Assembly (NCBI GenBank): GCA_012523605.1
Contig: JAAYTY010000179.1
Span: forward strand, 1 to 22,022
Length of the DNA stretch: 22,022 nucleotides
Reading direction: 5' to 3'
Source: Candidatus Fermentibacterota bacterium
Lineage (GTDB): Bacteria; Fermentibacterota; Fermentibacteria; Fermentibacterales; Fermentibacteraceae
Shown here: piece by piece, positions 7,339 through 15,664 of the stretch
Position numbering within the stretch: the stretch's first letter is position 1
How the letters are laid out: each line of letters starts with the position of its first letter
The notes under the pieces: model-generated
The model's database searches: none
What the model was told of the DNA's origin: nothing
Seen by the model: the letters and a program-made list of their open reading frames with translations, nothing else
Translations under genes and position numbers: made by a program

Positions 7339-8097
7339 TCACCATCCAGTGCCGACGAAGCTCATGTTCCCCGTGACGACCATGTGGCGGACATCCGAAC
7401 CCTCGAAGCCGAGGCTGACCACGTCCAGCACCGCTACCACCAGCGTATCGCCGAGCGTATAGACGTCGCCTATCCGGGCTCCCTGGCGGTATTCACGGCC
7501 TGGCTCGAGCGCGCTCTCCGAGTAGATGATCCTGCTCTCTCCCGTCGGCCTGTCCGAAAGGGTTATCCGCAGGAGAAAAGGGTTGAAGCACCAGCTCTGG
7601 AATATCGAATCCACCCGCACTTCGCTGGTCGAGAGAGAGAGAATTCCCCCGCCGGGCGCAGAGATTGCATCGGCCCTCTCGACGGTGTCGAAAACCACTC
7701 TGTCCCAGGGGACGCCGAGGTCAGTCAGGGGGTGGGACACGGCATGCACGCAGGCTGTCGAATCCTCGATTCCCAGAGAGGTCATGACCGGGGAGAGCAT
7801 CCGCATCGCCTCCTCGACGGCCTGCCCCCGACAGGCCGTGCCGGGCTCGAACGCCGCATAAGATTCGGAGGTGTCGTACGGATCGATAACGACCTCGGCC
7901 TCCGCAAGAACGGAGCCGTGGGCGGTTTCGATCACATAGGCGTTGCAGTAATCGAAACCGCTTCCGTCCTGCGTGCCGTGTTCCATCCAGGCCATCAGGC
8001 TTCCGTCCCGTGAAAACCCGAGGATCTCGAACGACGCCACATCCCCGGCCAGGACGGCGGCGGCCGATACGGCGGTGAATGCCAGAACCTTCTTCAT
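7339..8097 (-). CDS. Exported DUF2259-like protein
   Basis: The 252-residue product has a clear signal peptide (MKKVLAFTAVSAAAVLAGDVA). It is followed by ASFEILGFSRDGSLMAWMEH and GTQDGSGFDYCNAYV. That opening is what I recall of the DUF2259 predicted secreted proteins, whose role is unknown. The rest is beta-rich, with several paired aspartates and four cysteines that could form disulphides. The start at 8097 is well supported: GGAGGTGG lies six bases upstream (8111-8104 on the minus strand). The longer open frame upstream has no sensible protein features. It is divergent from the gene at 8315 and convergent with the gene ending at 7309. Confidence 0.75.
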   Translation of the reverse strand: MKKVLAFTAVSAAAVLAGDVASFEILGFSRDGSLMAWMEHGTQDGSGFDYCNAYVIETAHGSVLAEAEVVIDPYDTSESYAAFEPGTACRGQAVEEAMRMLSPVMTSLGIEDSTACVHAVSHPLTDLGVPWDRVVFDTVERADAISAPGGGILSLSTSEVRVDSIFQSWCFNPFLLRITLSDRPTGESRIIYSESALEPGREYRQGARIGDVYTLGDTLVVAVLDVVSLGFEGSDVRHMVVTGNMSFVGTGW

Positions 8098-8187
8098 CGG
8101 GAACCACCTCCGGTCCGCGTCCATGCCGCCGAGCGGATCCGATCGGCCCGCTTCCGGGCGGCGACTGCCTTTTCTCGATCGAGTAGG

Positions 8188-8193
8188 TATAGT
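8188..8193 (+). promoter_or_regulatory. Possible -10 box for the gene at 8315
   Basis: TATAGT matches the sigma70 -10 box at five of six positions. The -35 region at about 8165 (CTGCCT) is weak. This 217-base divergent spacer must hold promoters for both flanking genes; this is the only AT-rich candidate in it. Confidence 0.25.
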
Positions 8194-8314
8194 CAGGCTG
8201 ATTGTCACGGGGGAGAGCCTGCCGCCGAGGGGTTCCCGTCTGCGGGCGGAGCGGGCTCCCCGGATTGCCGGTGACGGGCTGGCTTCTGTATCCAGCCTCG
8301 AGTGGAGGTGTGTC

Positions 8315-8875
8315 ATGAGGTTGCTTCCGATCGTCATCCTTCTGGCCGCCATTCCGGTTCCAGGCGAGGTGATGGAGCTGGAAATCGACGGTGCCGCCAC
8401 TGCCCGGATACCGGAAGGCTCGGTGATCGTCGACGTGTTCAGGGGCGGCGGCGCCAGTCTGGGCATTACGTGCGGCGGCGAGAGGCACAGCTTCGCCCCG
8501 GCCAGTTCCGCCGTCGGATTCGTGTTCCGGGGCACCGATGCCAGCCTGTTCATGACACGCGGCGGATCGGTGATTCTTCAGATAGAGGTCCCCGAGCAGC
8601 CCGGCGGCGCTCCCGAACGCCTCGAAATACCGGCGGACGGATCACCCCGGGTCTTCGAAGCGAGGATGATGATAGAGAGCGTGATCAGCGTGCCTCAGTG
8701 GGAATCCCCGTCCGCGCCGCTGTTCATAGAGATCGACGGGCAGCAGCAACCGCAGAACATCTTCGATCCGGCATCGGAAGCGAACGGATTCGTCGTCGAG
8801 CCCGGATTCGAGTACTGCATGACCTGCGAGGCGGCCGAGGGATCCTTCGTCCTCGTCCGGCTCGTGGAGATCTGA
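8315..8875 (+). CDS. Hypothetical exported protein
   Basis: The 186-residue product begins with a signal peptide (MRLLPIVILLAAIPVPGEV). The mature part is predicted to be all beta, with repeated short strands (SVIVDVF, VGFVFRG, SVILQIEV, PLFIEIDG, SFVLVRLVEI) and three cysteines, two of them in YCMTCEA near the end. I do not recognise the family. ATG at 8315 has GGAGGTG four bases upstream. It is transcribed divergently from the DUF2259-like gene. The layout resembles an extracellular beta-sandwich, but no ligand or partner can be named. Confidence 0.75.
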   Translation: MRLLPIVILLAAIPVPGEVMELEIDGAATARIPEGSVIVDVFRGGGASLGITCGGERHSFAPASSAVGFVFRGTDASLFMTRGGSVILQIEVPEQPGGAPERLEIPADGSPRVFEARMMIESVISVPQWESPSAPLFIEIDGQQQPQNIFDPASEANGFVVEPGFEYCMTCEAAEGSFVLVRLVEI

Positions 8876-8930
8876 GACCGGGGAAGGGATCACCCGGCAG
8901 AAGGCCCTTCAGTTCCTGGCAGCCCCTGCG

Positions 8931-8947
8931 CGGTGCGCTTCGCACCG
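8931..8947. terminator. Perfect hairpin in the spacer before the first HEWG gene
   Basis: CGGTGCG and CGCACCG flank a CTT loop, 55 bases after the stop of the upstream gene. No T-run follows. The rest of the 224-base spacer 8876-9099 shows no convincing promoter; TTGTCA at 8972 lacks a matching -10 box. Confidence 0.3.
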
Positions 8948-9099
8948 GTCGCCGCCCTGCCCGGCGGGTGTTTGTCACTCCTCGACGGGGAATGCCTTCT
9001 ACCCGATCCTGACGGATCCGGCACATCGGCGGGGCAGTGCGCGGGCCGAGGCCGTCAGGAGTGGCCGGCAACGGTCTGAAGACCGACAGGAGGCGCGGC

Positions 9100-10026
9100 A
9101 TGGCTTCTCCCGTGGTACTCGCGATCCTGGTCCTGACGGGATCCGGAGACGGTTCCCTCGAGGTCCACGAATGGGGGGTGCTGCTCTGGGCGGGCTCGTC
9201 CCTCTCTGCTTCGGGAGCCAGCGGCGGCCCTTGGTTCGATCCCTCCGAGCCGGTGGTGATGGCCCCGGTGATATATCTCTATGGCACCCCCGGAGAGTGC
9301 GAAGTGACCGTCAGTTCTCACGGCAGGATCTTCGACCTCTATCCGGATCCCGACCGGTTCTTCGGCCTGGACGGCTGCCTGAGGAGCCTCGGGTCGGCCG
9401 TCAGGTGGTCCGGCCTGAGGGTCGGACCGCTGGTACCAGGCGGAAACGAACGGTGGAGCCTCAGTCATGACATCGAGATCCCCGGGTTTCAGTGGGCAGT
9501 CTCTATGTGGAGGCAGCCTCGTGCGCTTGTGATCGAGCGCGACTCCGACGGTTTCCTCGACAGATTCCTCTACTACGAGGTTGATCTGTCAGGGACGGGT
9601 TTCCCGATGCCCCTGCCCCCATTCTCGCCCGAAGGCGCGCCTGCAGAGGAAACTGTGTCAGGTCGTGTTCTAGTGTTCCAGAGGCCGGATGACGGCGGAG
9701 GCGTCATGGTGAGCGTTGAACCCGTCGGAGACCTGCTGTCCGGAGGGGCTCCGGAGGCGGTCCCCGCTGCTTCTGCAGAGTACGACTGCATCCTGCCTCT
9801 GAGTGTGATCCGCTCTTGGGCTGCCGGCGTCCTCAACGAGGAGGAGATCGGAGCCATGTGGGGCACCTGGGAGCCCTACGCCAGGTACGGCGACTGGGAG
9901 GGGAGCCGCCTCGTTGTCTTTCCCGTGCCTCCGGCGCTGCTGGACCGAATAAGCGCTGTCGAACTCGACTCCGGCGGTCTCAGGATCGAGTACCACCGGT
10001 TCTTTCTGGGAATCATCGCGATATAG
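9100..10026 (+). CDS. Exported HEWG-motif protein, paralogue 1
   Basis: The 308-residue product has a signal peptide (ASPVVLAILVLTGSGDG) followed at once by LEVHEWGVLLWAG. A similar start, HEWGT/V right after the signal peptide, is what I recall from uncharacterised secreted proteins of planctomycetes and myxobacteria. Conserved blocks shared with the second copy at 15665 are APVIYLYG, EVTVSSHGRI, IPGFQWAVSMWR, DRFLYYE, GTGFPMPL, EIGAMWGTWEP and the terminal RFFLGI. Function is unknown. The block shared by both copies near the C-terminus (WEPYARYGDW, LVVFPVP) is the best conserved and may be the active or binding face. ATG at 9100 has AGGAGG six bases upstream. The gene is convergent with the metalloprotease gene, with a strong hairpin between them. 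Confidence 0.82.
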   Translation: MASPVVLAILVLTGSGDGSLEVHEWGVLLWAGSSLSASGASGGPWFDPSEPVVMAPVIYLYGTPGECEVTVSSHGRIFDLYPDPDRFFGLDGCLRSLGSAVRWSGLRVGPLVPGGNERWSLSHDIEIPGFQWAVSMWRQPRALVIERDSDGFLDRFLYYEVDLSGTGFPMPLPPFSPEGAPAEETVSGRVLVFQRPDDGGGVMVSVEPVGDLLSGGAPEAVPAASAEYDCILPLSVIRSWAAGVLNEEEIGAMWGTWEPYARYGDWEGSRLVVFPVPPALLDRISAVELDSGGLRIEYHRFFLGIIAI

Positions 10027-10039
10027 AAGGCGGCAAGCC

Positions 10040-10065
10040 CCGGGCGGGCCCTGAGGCCCGCCCGG
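10040..10065. terminator. 11-bp perfect hairpin between convergent genes
   Basis: The arms 10040-10050 and 10055-10065 are perfectly complementary, around a CTGA tetraloop. It lies 14 bases after the HEWG stop and 11 bases after the end of the convergent protease gene. It is symmetric and can serve both directions, though neither side has a T-run. Confidence 0.5.
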
Positions 10066-10075
10066 CGGAAGTCGG

Positions 10076-11818
10076 TCAGCGCCCCAGTAGAACCAGCCTG
10101 GCGGCAGCGGAAGAACCCTCCATGCCCGCGACGGCGAAGTAGCATCCCGGAGGTGCCGGACTGCCGTCGCCTCGGTTTGCATCCCAGATGACCGCGGCTG
10201 ATCCTCTGCCGCCTTCGGGGAGATCGAAGCTCCTAACCAGGCGGCCGCCGAGATCGAAGATGTCCAGGGATGGTGCGGAGCCCGCATCGTCTGACTGCCA
10301 GCCGATCGTGATGGTCACTGATCCGGAGAAGGGGCTTCTTCCGGCCTGGATCGACAAGGTCGGGCGTCCCCCGCCCGGCGGGCTCTCTATCCCTGCGGCA
10401 TCCTCGGCCTTGAACTGGTAGCCGAGGCTGCCGGAACTCGATGTATTCGCGACTGACAGGACAACCTGATCGGCGGGATCAGTGAGGCCGGTGACAAGCA
10501 GGGCGCCGTACTGCCCCGAGGGTTCCAGCGGCATCGTCAGAACCTCGGGCGTCTCGCCGGATCGCAGAACCAGACCCCGGACGGAATATGAGGTGTTGTC
10601 GCTGCCGTCGAACGACAGCAGAACCGAGGTCACCGAACCGAACCCCTGGAATCTGTAGTAGTCGGCCGCCCAGTGATTGACGGTCCTGTAGGTCCATTCG
10701 AGCGGGTATGCGGAGTAATTGCCGCTGACCGCGAAGGCCGGGAGATCGGCGCCCGCGTATCCGAATCTCCCGTCTCCGATCGAGGTGTCGTCCAGGAAGT
10801 TGGCCACCACCCAATCGGCGAACACGTCCGAAAAGCCCTCGGCGAAGCCGAGTGCGTCCAGGACGTTCTCGTACCCTGCTATCGAGTTGGCCTGCTCGTG
10901 GACCACCGCGTAGGCCGCCGGCAGCCCCCCGCACCTTTCGTAGAAGTAGAGCGACCAGAGGTAAGTCTTTATGTAGTCGGCCCAGGTGCCGTCCCAGACC
11001 ACAAGGCTGTTGTCGGGGTTGGAGTTGAAGCTTGATATGTTGTCGGGCGCACCATACAGCCACATAGCCAGCTCGGCCATGCCCTCGTTGACCCAGCTCG
11101 TCTCGTCCTCGTCGTGGTTCCAGTGGATCATGTGCTCGAACTCGTGTGCGGCTACGGCCAGCATGTAGTTGCCGCTCGGCCCGCCTGAGCTGTACGGATT
11201 CAGATAGAGCACTTCGCATTCGTTGCTGTGGTACTCCGGATAGGTTCCCTCCGGGTACTCGTCGAACCAGAAGAAGAAGCCGTCGGCCGCTATGCCGAAA
11301 TCGAAATAAACCAGATAGATTCCTGGATCCATGTCGATCTCGTCCGGGGGTTCTCCGAACGCGAGGCTGTCGAGCTCATAGATACCCGTCGAGGGCCAGG
11401 GCCCGACCGAGCTGTTCTCCCACCTTTCCAGAATGAGATCCACGTCGGCCTGGTCGACCGAGACGAGCCATTCCTCATCCCGGACGACGACGTATCCCCT
11501 GTCGCTCTTCCCCCTGACGGTGCACATGGCCTGTTCGAAATGCGGAGGCATCGGGTCGTGCACCCAGAGCCACCAGAGCCACGAGTCGCCCACCTGGGGG
11601 TTGTCTGGAGGGGAGGTCGGTAATCCCTGAAGAGGCCAGGGGATGTCGGGCCCGATATCTCCCGGGGTCGGGACCGGGACTTCTCTGAGCGGGGCTTCCT
11701 CGCTGAGAGACCCCTCCATAGTGGATGCCGCCGCGGAAGAGGATGGATAGCCGGCGAGCACGAATACGCACGCGGCCAGAATGGACGGAAGCCGGTGTTC
11801 ACTCAACCCTGAAAACAC
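10076..11818 (-). CDS. Secreted HExxH zinc metalloprotease with C-terminal FlgD/Por-like domain
   Basis: The 580-residue product begins with a signal peptide (LPSILAACVFVLAGYPSSSA). The catalytic site is AAHEFEHMIHWNHD (H225, E226, H229) with the third ligand most likely E245 in WVNEGMAE. This is the gluzincin arrangement seen in M6-like and related secreted peptidases. The middle (about residues 330-480) is beta-rich. The last 80 residues, with PSLDIFDLGGRLVRSFDLPE, an IWDA block and GCYFAVAG, form the beta-sandwich called FlgD-Ig or Por-type sorting domain. It carries proteins out through type IX secretion in Bacteroidota and recurs in related candidate phyla. The start is GTG at 11818, with GAGG seven bases upstream; TTG at 11806 is an alternative. 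Transcription probably comes from the promoter at 11903-11930. Confidence 0.88.
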   Translation of the reverse strand: MFSGLSEHRLPSILAACVFVLAGYPSSSAAASTMEGSLSEEAPLREVPVPTPGDIGPDIPWPLQGLPTSPPDNPQVGDSWLWWLWVHDPMPPHFEQAMCTVRGKSDRGYVVVRDEEWLVSVDQADVDLILERWENSSVGPWPSTGIYELDSLAFGEPPDEIDMDPGIYLVYFDFGIAADGFFFWFDEYPEGTYPEYHSNECEVLYLNPYSSGGPSGNYMLAVAAHEFEHMIHWNHDEDETSWVNEGMAELAMWLYGAPDNISSFNSNPDNSLVVWDGTWADYIKTYLWSLYFYERCGGLPAAYAVVHEQANSIAGYENVLDALGFAEGFSDVFADWVVANFLDDTSIGDGRFGYAGADLPAFAVSGNYSAYPLEWTYRTVNHWAADYYRFQGFGSVTSVLLSFDGSDNTSYSVRGLVLRSGETPEVLTMPLEPSGQYGALLVTGLTDPADQVVLSVANTSSSGSLGYQFKAEDAAGIESPPGGGRPTLSIQAGRSPFSGSVTITIGWQSDDAGSAPSLDIFDLGGRLVRSFDLPEGGRGSAAVIWDANRGDGSPAPPGCYFAVAGMEGSSAAARLVLLGR

Positions 11819-11902
11819 TCGTCTGCCTCGCTTTCTCCAACAGGTGGGCTGGCACGTCCGGCAGGGAGAGGTAGAAACGGATATTGGCATCTTCCGGACC
11901 AG

Positions 11903-11930
11903 AATATATACCGATTGGTAAACAAGGCAA
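11903..11930 (-). promoter_or_regulatory. Probable promoter of the metalloprotease gene
   Basis: On the minus strand, TTGCCT (11930-11925) and TATATT (11908-11903) are 16 bases apart. The boxes match the consensus at four and five positions. Transcription would start near 11896, giving a leader of about 78 nt. Confidence 0.45.
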
Positions 11931-12064
11931 GGTCCTTCTGCTTCCCTCTTCCTTCTTTTTCCGATGCGGAAGCAGCGGCGCGCAAGCGACCGCTGACCTG
12001 CCGGGATTCCCTGTGCCGCCTGTTTTCCTTATAGACTGCCTGTCGGCACAGGATGGAGGCAGTC

Positions 12065-13030
12065 GTGATCGGCACGGTATCGTTGTTCGTTGCAAGTCTG
12101 CTGGTGCTGTGGGGCGGTTCGGAACTCGTCATAAGGAACATCGGGCCTCTGGCGAGGGCGTTCCGCGTGAAGGAGCTGGTCATCACCATCCTGGGGATCA
12201 GCGTTCTCTCCAGCCTCCCGGAACTCACTGTGTCGGCATTCGCGATTGCCAGGGGGGCCTCGGACATCTCCATTGGGAACATCATCGGATCGAACTTCGT
12301 CACGCTGACCTTCGTGACTGCGGTATGCGTTCTGTTCAGGCCCGTTGACATCCACCGCGAAGTCCAGGAACGGGAATCGAGCTGGATGATCCTCTCGTCC
12401 TCTCTGGTCATGCTCATGAGCCTCGACGGCAGGCTCTCGCGATCGGACGGGATCATCCTGATGCTGGTCTATGTTCCGTACGTCGTGAGTGTGCTGAAGA
12501 AGGCAAGGGAGAGCGTGGAGTACCCTGTCGCCGATTTCGCCAGGAGGCGCGCCCGCCTGGGACTGTCTGTCTTTCTGGTGCTGCTGGGGGTTCTGGGCGT
12601 GGTCGGCAGTTCCAGGCTGGCGGTGGATTCCGGGACGTCGCTGGGCTCGGCCATGGGCATTCCCGCGCTCGCTATGGGAGTGATCCTGTTCGCATTCGGG
12701 ACCAGCCTGCCCGAGCTCGCAATAAGCCTCTCCGCCACTTTCAAGAAGAAGGCGGATGTCACCATCGGAGAGGTTTACGCCTCGAACATCTTCACTCAGC
12801 TCGTGGTGCTGGGCATCTGCTGTCTCATAAGACCCATCGAGGTTTCAGAGGGCATGACCAGGTTCGCCATGCCCTTCCTGGTCCTCGCCGCTGTGGTCAT
12901 CCAGATTTTCGTGACCAGCGACCTGAAGCTCAAGCGCCTCGAGGCTGCCGGTCTGCTGCTGTTCTACTTCGTGTTCGCGCTGAGCCAGCTCACGGAACTG
13001 CCTTCCATGGAAAGCGTTCTGGGCTTCTAG
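12065..13030 (+). CDS. CaCA-superfamily Na+(K+)/Ca2+-type exchanger
   Basis: The 321-residue inner-membrane protein has about ten hydrophobic segments in two halves, the architecture of YrbG/CaCA exchangers that extrude Ca2+ against Na+ or H+. The alpha-1 repeat reads ISVLSSLPELTVSAFAIARG then SIGNIIGSN. The alpha-2 repeat reads FGTSLPELAISLSATFKKK then TIGEVYASN. The cation-binding glutamates of both LPE motifs are present. Oddities are LSSLPE instead of GTSLPE in repeat 1 and GEVYASN instead of G(N/D)xxGSN in repeat 2, so ion selectivity may differ. The start is GTG at 12065 with GGAGG five bases upstream. ATG at 12053 is an alternative but overlaps that ribosome-binding site. Confidence 0.9.
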   Translation: MIGTVSLFVASLLVLWGGSELVIRNIGPLARAFRVKELVITILGISVLSSLPELTVSAFAIARGASDISIGNIIGSNFVTLTFVTAVCVLFRPVDIHREVQERESSWMILSSSLVMLMSLDGRLSRSDGIILMLVYVPYVVSVLKKARESVEYPVADFARRRARLGLSVFLVLLGVLGVVGSSRLAVDSGTSLGSAMGIPALAMGVILFAFGTSLPELAISLSATFKKKADVTIGEVYASNIFTQLVVLGICCLIRPIEVSEGMTRFAMPFLVLAAVVIQIFVTSDLKLKRLEAAGLLLFYFVFALSQLTELPSMESVLGF

Positions 13031-13177
13031 ATTGCAACGGCTCTTCTTCCAGCTCTCGGCATCCCAGCCGGTCTCGGCCTATTCCCGCGGCCTCCGTGTC
13101 CTTGCGCGAGGCTCTGCCGCGGCCCGCCCCGGGAACCTGCCGGGTGCGATACTCGAGTTCTCAGGGGTTCCCGACGC

Positions 13178-15325
13178 TCAATCTCCCGATGCCTCCCGAT
13201 CATCACCCAGCACCGCCAGCAGGAAGGCATAGATATCCGCCGACCTGTCCAGCGCCTCGGTGAGCCCGACGGCACCCCCATGGCCCGATTCCGGGTAGAT
13301 GGCTATGAGGACCGGCGCATCGCCGGCCTGGGAGGCCTGCAGCCTGGCGGTATACTTGAAGCTGTGACCGGGGACGACCCTGTCGTCGTGGTCCGCCGTC
13401 GTCACCAGCACCGCCGGGTACTCCACACCCTCCATGATGTTGTGGTAGGGCGAGAGCCGGTAGAGGAAGGCGAATTGGTCCGGGTCATCCGGGTCGCCAT
13501 ACTCCGGTACCCATGACCACCCGTATGTGAACAGGTGGAACCTCAGAAGGTCCATCACACTCATCTGCGGCACTGCGGCCCCGTACAGGTCGGGCCTCCT
13601 GTTGAGGCACGCCCCTATGAGAGTGCCTCCGTTGGAGGCTCCCTCTATTCCCAGGAAGGGGGTCGAGGTGAAGCCCTGCGCAATGAGAAACTCGGCGGCC
13701 GAGGCGAAGTCGTCGTAGGTGTTCTCCCGGCAGGCCCCGACGCCGGCGAGGTGCCAGGCCTCTCCGTACTCCCCGCCGCCCCTTATGCAGGGCATGGCGA
13801 ACACGCCGCCCCGCTCGAGCCACAGTATGATCGATGGGTCGAAGTACGGGCTCATGGAAATCCCGAATCCCCCATAGCCTGTCATCAGGGTGCGGTTCCC
13901 GCCGTCGAGCTCGATGCCGCGCGGATAGACCAGGAACATGGGAACCCTGGTGCCGTCGCAGCTCTCGCAGAAGACCTGCCTGCTCTCGTAAGCCGAGAGG
14001 TCTGCATCGATTTCGGGGCGCCTGACCTCTTCGCTCGCACCCGTCGAGAAATCGTACCTGTAGATGACCTCAGGGTAAAGGAACGACGTGAACTGGTAGA
14101 AGGTCTCCGTATCGTCCTGCCTGCCGCCGAAGCCCCACGCCGATCCGGGGCAGGGCAGCTCGAGCTCCCGCTCGAAGGCGCCGTCCGTGCTCCACAGCTC
14201 GACGCGCGAGCAGGCGTCCTTCGAGTATTCGAGCACCAGCGTGCCGGAGCCGTTCAGCAGGGACACTCCTTCGAGCGGCTCGTCACGTTCCGGCACCACC
14301 TCCCGCCAGCATTCGGGGTCGGGGTGCTCCAGTTCGATCGCAACCAGCCTGCCGTTCGGTGCGCCGAGGTTCGTCCTGACGTAGAAAACCGCACCGACGT
14401 TGCCGACGAAGCTGTAGGTGGCTCCGAGCCTTCCCACCAGTTCCTCTGTGGTCCTCTCGGAGGGCGGCAGTGTCATGTCGTTGTAGTAGAGGAAGTTATG
14501 ATCCAGGGTGCTTCCGTCGAACACGTCGATGATCAGATAGTTCTCGTCGTCGGTGAGGAATGCCGATGGAAACAGCTCGGGCCTGCCGGGGCACTCGTAA
14601 ACCAGACTGTCATCCTCCTGGGATGTGCCCAGGATGTGCAGGAACACCCTCTCGGCCTCGGTTACGGCAGTGTACTCTTCGCCCGGCGCCGGAGGCCGAG
14701 GTGCGCTGTAGTAGAAACCGGTGTCGTCGGCATTCCAGGCAACCCACCCGGCCTTGGTCCAGCGAACGGTGTCTCCGAGCAGCTCGCCGGTCTCGATGTC
14801 CGTCACATACCAGTCCGACCAGTCTGAGCCGCTCCTGCTGAGCCCCCAGGCGACGTGCCTGCCGTCGTTGCTCACGCTGGTGCCTGCGAGTGACAGATTC
14901 TCCTCCGGTGGGAAGAGGTTCGGGTCTATCAGAACCCTGGGCTCGCCCTCCGGGCTGTCACTCGTGCAGAAGACATAATGTTCCTGAAGGCCGCTGTTCA
15001 CGCTGAAGAAGTACCGCCCGCCGCGCCTGAAGGGAATGGTGAAGCTCTCGTAGTCGAACAGTTCGCGGATCCTCGCTCTCAGCGAATCCCTGGCGGGTAT
15101 CGCCGCCAGAAAGCTCTCCGTGAGTGCGTTCTGGGCGGCTATCCATTCCAGCGTCTCCGGCGAGTCGACATCTTCCAGCCAGCGGTAGGGGTCGGGCACC
15201 GGCGTACCGAAGAAGTCGTCGACCTGGTCGCAGAGGGGAGCGGGAGGGTAGTCGTATCCGGCCAGCACCGGGAGGGCCAGAAACGCGTTCAGCAGAATGA
15301 TGGCGGGGCGCGAAACGGTTGACAA
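13178..15325 (-). CDS. Secreted prolyl oligopeptidase (S9A)
   Basis: This serine peptidase cleaves short peptides after proline. At 715 residues it matches full-length prolyl oligopeptidases. It has a signal peptide (PAIILLNAFLALPVLAG), then the N-terminal signature DDFFGTPVPDPYRWLEDVDS, a seven-bladed propeller (about residues 90-440) and a hydrolase domain. The catalytic triad is visible: S564 in EGASNGG, D647 in DHDDRVVP and H682 in SGHGG, at almost the same positions as in the mammalian enzyme. GGFGIS and RGGGEYGEAWH are also family blocks. The start is TTG at 15325, with a perfect GGAGG six bases upstream; no better start exists. It is probably periplasmic or extracellular and may work with the secreted metalloprotease next door. 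Confidence 0.95.
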   Translation of the reverse strand: MSTVSRPAIILLNAFLALPVLAGYDYPPAPLCDQVDDFFGTPVPDPYRWLEDVDSPETLEWIAAQNALTESFLAAIPARDSLRARIRELFDYESFTIPFRRGGRYFFSVNSGLQEHYVFCTSDSPEGEPRVLIDPNLFPPEENLSLAGTSVSNDGRHVAWGLSRSGSDWSDWYVTDIETGELLGDTVRWTKAGWVAWNADDTGFYYSAPRPPAPGEEYTAVTEAERVFLHILGTSQEDDSLVYECPGRPELFPSAFLTDDENYLIIDVFDGSTLDHNFLYYNDMTLPPSERTTEELVGRLGATYSFVGNVGAVFYVRTNLGAPNGRLVAIELEHPDPECWREVVPERDEPLEGVSLLNGSGTLVLEYSKDACSRVELWSTDGAFERELELPCPGSAWGFGGRQDDTETFYQFTSFLYPEVIYRYDFSTGASEEVRRPEIDADLSAYESRQVFCESCDGTRVPMFLVYPRGIELDGGNRTLMTGYGGFGISMSPYFDPSIILWLERGGVFAMPCIRGGGEYGEAWHLAGVGACRENTYDDFASAAEFLIAQGFTSTPFLGIEGASNGGTLIGACLNRRPDLYGAAVPQMSVMDLLRFHLFTYGWSWVPEYGDPDDPDQFAFLYRLSPYHNIMEGVEYPAVLVTTADHDDRVVPGHSFKYTARLQASQAGDAPVLIAIYPESGHGGAVGLTEALDRSADIYAFLLAVLGDDREASGD

Positions 15326-15637
15326 CTCTAACCTCCGTCGGCTGGATCAGACTATCTGCACGAGGAACTCTACCCCCCCGGATCGTTAACAGCCAGGCTC
15401 GAGCGGAATCGTGGCCGGAAGTCGAAGGGTGTTCGATCCCGTGCCTGCTCCGGTTCCTGTTCGAGCGAATGGAGGAGCCGGTGCAGAGCGACAGTGAGGA
15501 TCACGACGAAGGTGCTTCCGGATGCGGATTCATGCAGCCCGGAGAACACGATCGAGACGGGCCGGTCGGGCTCCTTCCCGGGCGCTCTTCTGAGGAACCT
15601 GCTGGAATAGCCGCGGCGCTGTTCTTGCAGCTTCTTA
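15326..15637. other. Divergent spacer, no supported gene
   Basis: These bases separate the prolyl oligopeptidase (-) from the second HEWG gene (+). Both strands have open frames of about 100 codons, but neither has a ribosome-binding site or recognisable features. The spacer must hold the promoter of the peptidase; I see no convincing boxes for it. The HEWG promoter lies at its right edge. Confidence 0.5.
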
Positions 15638-15643
15638 TATAAT
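15638..15643 (+). promoter_or_regulatory. Perfect -10 box of the second HEWG gene
   Basis: TATAAT, within an AT-rich stretch, lies 21 bases before ATG. No -35 box is found at 16-18 bases, so activation may need a regulator. Transcription near 15650 would give a leader just long enough for the ribosome-binding site AAGGAGGG (15652-15659). Confidence 0.45.
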
Positions 15644-15664
15644 TCAGACATAAGGAGGGTTGCC

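Noticed and set aside
7325..7345. tRNA T-arm-like sequence (GGTTCGCCCGAATC)
   Set aside because: No acceptor, D or anticodon stem can be drawn around it, and it lies in the gap between two convergent genes.
6937..8013. 358-codon plus-strand frame across two convergent genes
   Set aside because: It overlaps a protein with a signal peptide on each strand and is Arg/Asp-rich low-complexity.
13535..14827. 430-codon plus-strand frame opposite the prolyl oligopeptidase
   Set aside because: The peptidase on the minus strand has a full catalytic triad and a perfect ribosome-binding site, so this is a shadow.
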